Source: Actinostola sp. cb2023
Lineage: Eukaryota > Cnidaria > Anthozoa > Actiniaria > Actinostolidae
DNA: 64,000 bases
Direction of reading: 5' to 3'
Assembly (NCBI GenBank): GCA_033675265.1
Contig: JAUJYZ010001384.1
Span: 90,001-154,000, forward strand
The position numbers and the translations under genes were made by a program. Shown one piece after another: positions 35,801 to 41,800 of this stretch (positions within the stretch are counted from its first letter, which is position 1; each line of letters starts with the position of its first letter). Below the pieces are notes generated by a model. That model did not search any database. It was given only the letters and a program-made list of their open reading frames with translations, and was not told the origin of the DNA.

Positions 35801-38800
35801 TTAACCAAGGTAGAAAACTAGGCATGGACTTAACCAAGGTAGAAAACTAGGCATGGACTTAACCAAGGTAGAAAACTAGGCATGGACTTAACCAAGGTAG
35901 AAAACTAGGCATGGACTTAACCAAGGTAGAAAACTAGGCATGGACTTAACCAAGGTAGAAAACTAGGCATGGACTTACCAAGGTAGAAAACTAGGCATGG
36001 ACTTAACCAAGGTAGAAAACTAGGCATGGACTTAACCAAGGTAGAAAACTAGGCATGGACTTAACCAAGGTAGAAAACTAGGCATGGACTTAACCAAGGT
36101 AGAAAACTAGGCTATGGACTTAACCAAGGTAACCAAGGTAGAAAACTAGGCATGGACTTAACCAAGGTAGAAAACTAGGCATGGACTTAACCAAGGTAGA
36201 AAACTAGGCATGGACTTAACCAAGGTAGAAAAAAACTAGGCATGGACTTAACCAAGGTAGAAAACTAGGCATGGACTTAACCAAGGTAGAAAACTAGGCA
36301 TGGACTTAACCAAGGTAGAAAACTAGGCATGGACTTAACCAAGGTAGAAAACTAGGCATGGACTTAACCAAGGTAGAAAACTAGGCATGGACTTAACCAA
36401 GGTAGAAAACTAGGCATGGACTTAACCAAGGTAGAAAACTAGGCATGGACTTAACCAAGGTAGAAAACTAGACATGGACTTAACCAAGGTAGAAAACTAG
36501 GCATGGACTTAACCAAGGTAGAAAACTAGGCACTTTGATAAAAAAAATAAGGAATGGTATTTTTGTGTAATTCTAGGTCGTCCTTCCGACCTTCATATTA
36601 GAACCCCGATCATTACTAGAGATGTATGCGGATTTCTTTGCTCATCCAGATCTTTTTATAAGGTAGGTTGTTGATGATAATAGTAATGCTGGTGATGATG
36701 ATGATAATAATAATGGACGTTCTTTTCGGACTGCATATGAAAGGCGCCCATGGCAGCCGAGCAACTTACAGCTTGATGGTGTTGGAGATGATCATGATCA
36801 TGGTGATGTTATTGTTGTTGACGATGATGATGATGACTGATCATGGAAGGTGGTGGTAGTAGGTGGTGGTGGGTAATGGTGGTTGTGGGTGGTGGTGTGT
36901 AGTGGTGGTAGGTGGTTGTGGGTGGTGGTAGTAGGTGGTGGTAGTGGTTGTGGGTGGTGGTAGTAGGTGGTGGTGGGTAGTAGTGGTTGTGGGTGGTGGT
37001 AGTAGGTGGTGGTGTGTAGTGGTGGTAGGTGGTAGTGGTTGTGGGTGGTGGTAGTAGGTGGTGGTGTGTAGTAGTGGTAGGTGATAGTGGTTGTGGGTGG
37101 TGGTAGTAGGTGGTTGTGGGTGGTGGTAGTAGTGGTTGTGGGTGGTGGTAGTAGGTGGTGGTGTGTAGTGGTGGTAGGTGGTTGTGGGTGGTGGTAGTAG
37201 GTGGTGGTGGGTAGTGGTGGGTGGTGGTGGTAGGTGGTGGTGGGTAGTGGTGGTAGGTGGTTGTGGGTGGTGGTAGTAGGTGGTGGTGGGTAATGGTGGT
37301 AGTGGTTGTGGGTGGTGGTAGTAGTAGGTGGTGGTGGTAGTGGTGGTGGTTGTGGGTGGTGGTGTGTAGTAGTGGTAGGTGGTTGTGGGTGGTGGTAGTA
37401 GGTGGTGGTGGTAGTGGTTGTGGGTGGTGGGTGGTAGTAGGTGGTGGTGTGTAGTGGTGGTTGTGGGTGGTGGTAGTAGGTGGGGTGGGTAGTGGTGGTA
37501 GGTGGTGGTGGGTAGTGGTGGTAGGTGGTGGTGGGTAGTGGTGGTAGGTGGTAGGTGGTTGTGGGTGGTGGTAGTAGGTGGTGGTGGGTAATGGTGGTAG
37601 TGGTTGTGGGTGGTGGTAGTAGGTGGTGGTGTGTAGTGGTGGTAGGTGGTTGTGGGTGGCGGTAGTAGGTGGTGGTGTGTAGTGGTGGTAGAGGTAGTGG
37701 TTGTGGGTGGTGGTAGTAGGTGGTGGTGTGTAGTGGTGGTAGGTGGTTGTGGGTGGTGGGTAATGGTGGTTGTGGGTGGTGGTGTGTAGTGGTGGTAGGT
37801 GGTTGTGGGTGGTAGTAGTAGGTGGTAGGTGGATGTGGGTGGTGGTAGTAGGTGGTGGTGGGTAATGGTTGTGGGTGGTGGTAGTAGGTGGTGGTGTGTA
37901 GTGGTGGTAGTGGTTGTGAGTGGTGGTAGTAGGTGGTGGTGGGTAGAGGTGGTTGTGGGTGGTGGTAGTAGGTGGTAGTGGTTGGTGGTAGTAGGTGGTG
38001 GTGATGTGTAGTGGTGGTGGTGGTAGTAGGTGGTGGTGGGTAGTGGTGGTAGTAGGTAGTGTAGTGGTTGTGTACTTAACCCTTTCGTTTTTCTAGTATA
38101 CCCGATGGTCTAACTGCAGAAGACAGAATGCTGTCGGTTCTTAGATTTTTCTTAACGTCCTTCCACGTTGGAAGAAAAGTAAGTTTCGTTGTCTTTTCAC
38201 AACCATTACTTCATAATCAATGTCTTAAAATAGTGAATTTACTTGTAGGGTGCACTAGCGAAAAAGCCCTACAACCCTATGTCTTACAATAGTGAATTTA
38301 CTTGTAGGGTGCACTAGCGAAAAAGCCCTACAACCCTATGTCTTACAATAGTGAATTTACTTGTAGGGTGCACTAGCGAAAAAGCCCTACAACCCTATGT
38401 CTTACAATAGTGAATTTACTTGTAGGGTGCACTAGCGAAAAAGCCCTACAACCCTATGTCTTACAACAGTGAATTTACTTGTAGGGTGCACTAGCGAAAA
38501 AGCCCTACAACCCTATGTCTTACAATAGTGAATTTACTTGTAGGGTGCACTAGCGAAAAAGCCCTACAACCCTATGTCTTACAATAGTGAATTTACTTGT
38601 AGGGTGCACTAGCGAAAAAGCCCTACAACCCTATGTCTTACAATAGTGAATTTACTTGTAGGGTGCACTAGCGAAAAAGCCCTATAATCCTATACTAGGA
38701 GAAACGTTTAACTGTTCCTTCGACGTGAGAGAAGAGTGCAGTACAGGCATTGAGAGAAACCCTCTGAATGCAGCTAATGATGTGTCGTCTAGTGAAGACA

Positions 38801-41800
38801 CTAAAGAAGTTAGGTTCTATGCTGAACAAATATCGCATCATCCACCAGGTGAGATCATCTATCAGCATCAATAGGCTATCATTATCATCATTATCAATAG
38901 GCTATCATCATCATCAGCATCATCATCTTAAATAGGCTATCATTATTATCAGCATTATTATCAATAGGCTATCATTATCAGCATCATTATCATCATCATC
39001 ATCATAATAATAATAATAATATCCATTGGCTATCATTATTAATCAGCATCATCTTAAATAGGCTATCATCATCATTATCATCAATAGATTATCATTATTA
39101 TCATCATCTTAAATAGGCTATCATCATAATCATCATCAATAGATTATCATTATTATCATCATCATCATCATCAATAGATTATCATTATTATTATCAGCAT
39201 CATTATTATCAATAGATTATCATTATTATTATCATCATCATCATCATCATCATCATCAATAGATTATCATTATTATTATCAGCATCATCATCAATAGATT
39301 ATCATTATTATTATCATCATCATCAATAGATTATCATTATTATTATCATCACCATCTCCTATACCGTAATCATCATCATCATACAATACAAAACATGAGG
39401 GAATTTTGTGTGCGCATGCGTCACCACAGTCGGATGAACACAAGAAGTACACGAGACAAGTTGTTTGGTTCTAATATTTTACAGTTTGTGCGGACGTTGG
39501 TGGAGGCTAAAAGGGATGCCTCAAAAGGACCTCATTAAATATTCAATTTCACGACGTTACGGATAATGTACGACAATCCCCCGAGCTCATTTCCCGAAGA
39601 ATCAAATTCAATATGGCGGAACACATGGTGAACTCAAAATGCACAATCGCTGGCTCTGAGTGTACTGAAAGTTGGTTTTATTTATTATGATGGGGTGATG
39701 AGTATCATCGATTATCACTGTATGATAATTTTTATCGGAGAATATTTGTTATCAATGTTCAGAATCACGTATAGGGAGGGTCACAACCTACGATTTCAAT
39801 CGTATTGATTCCTCTCCAGTAAACTCTATACTATCCATGTCTACACAAGAAAAAAACAACTTTTCCTCAACTGAAAAAGTTCGCCCTTGTGTCAGTTCCC
39901 AAACAATTGCCTCCAAAAGGGATTTTTTTAAACGGAAACTCTTCAAAGACCCTGCTCGTATACACCGTGTCTAGACAGCGTGCGGTATTGTTTTTGTGTC
40001 AATTTCTCAACTTGGCAATTACAAAGAGCATTTCATTTCGATTTTTCTCGGTAGTAAATAAAAATCATGCCATGACATCCTGAGAGAAACAAATAAATGT
40101 GGCACTCAGTACGTCGTGGCACCCTGAAGGCTGAACCTAAAAGTAACTTTTACGTCTTACTGCAATTTCACGCCAAAACGGATCTTGCAAGTCACCTGCA
40201 GAACACTGACAGCCGATTCAAGTATACCTCACCAGGGATACAGGCCGGGACGAGCTCATTCGGTATCTGCGCTCTTATGATGTTCTTCAACACTTTTCGG
40301 TTGCTCGCTTAAAGCTGAAAATGCCGCCCAGGAACGCGCCTGTAATATCTCTTTTGTTTACCAAAATATTTGCTATAAAACTGAGAAAATCGAGTCGTTG
40401 TGATGGTTTCGAACTGCATTAGAGCTCGATATGTTTCTTCTATAGCCAAACTAGTGAGTCGTTCAATTTTTCAAGTAGTCCATAGCGAATCCATGAGCAC
40501 AGGGATTTAGTTATTTTAAAATTTAAAATATTCCTGCTCTTTCCCGCATTATTATTACCAAAACATTAACGTCCCTGGCTCAATATAATGCAGTTCTCGA
40601 AATTCCCGTCGATCAGTCGATAAAAAAAACGAAACCCGAGAACTCTTTCGGAGAACGTCGACTGACGTCATGGAAATGAATATTTAATAAGGTCCTTTTG
40701 AGGCATCCCTTTTAGCCTCCACCGGACGTATTACGAGAATTGTATCTACTGAACACAAAAAAATGATGCCTATTAATATATTTCATTATTGCTATAATCG
40801 ATTTTTGTACTTCCGAAATTACGCTTTGATGGTTAAGCGCATGCTCGTGCAAATTTCCCTCCTGTTACAATACAATACAATAGTTTACTAAGAAATCCAA
40901 TAGATGGTTTTTCATCGTTTTTCACCCTTTTTCATCATCATAATTATAATTAATATGATTACATGTAGAGTTAATATTGTTTGTGTTTTAGTGTCTGGGT
41001 TTTACGCTGAATGTCCGCACAAGAAAATATGTTTCAATGCCCATATATGGACAAAGTCTAAATTCTACGGGATGTCTATTGGAGTAAACAATATCGGTGA
41101 AGGTGAGCAGCATTTCCCATCACTTTTGACGAGCGGGTTCCGAAGTTTGTTCGGAAGTTCCGAAGTTTGTTCGGAAGTTCCGAAGTTTGTTCGGAAGTTC
41201 GGAAGTTCGTTCGGAACTTCCCAACGAACCGCTTCGGAACTTCCGAATGAACTTCGGAACTTCCGAATGAACTTCGGAACTTCCGAATGAACTTCGGAAC
41301 TTCCGAACGAATGAACTTCGGAACCCGCTCGGAAAAAGTAACTTAACATAACAGCAGCAACCACATAAGTATCACCTCGATACACAATAATAACTAGATA
41401 TTTTGTTTTCCCATAAACATCATCCACTGTCACACATCCCTTCTTACCGATGTTTTTCTTCCAGCCATCATATCGTTGTTAGACAAAGGTGAAGATTATC
41501 ATTTTACATTTCCGAACGCTTATTGCAGGTAGGTGTTATTGATGATGATTGATGGTGATGATGACGATAATAATTACTGATGATAATGACTGCTGATGAT
41601 GATGGTGATGATGAGATGATGATGGTGGTACTGAATGGTAATGGTGATTGATGATGGTGATAATGAAGAGATGATGATGGTGATGATGACTGATGATGGC
41701 GATGCCGATGATGGTGGTGATAATGATGAGATGGTGATGACGATGATGAGGTAATGATGATGGTGGTAATGGTGATTGATGATGGTGATAATGAAGAGAT

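Noticed and set aside
35118..36531. CRISPR-like regular array
   Set aside because: Units are contiguous with no spacers, the organism is an animal, and the unit derives from an ORP exon edge.
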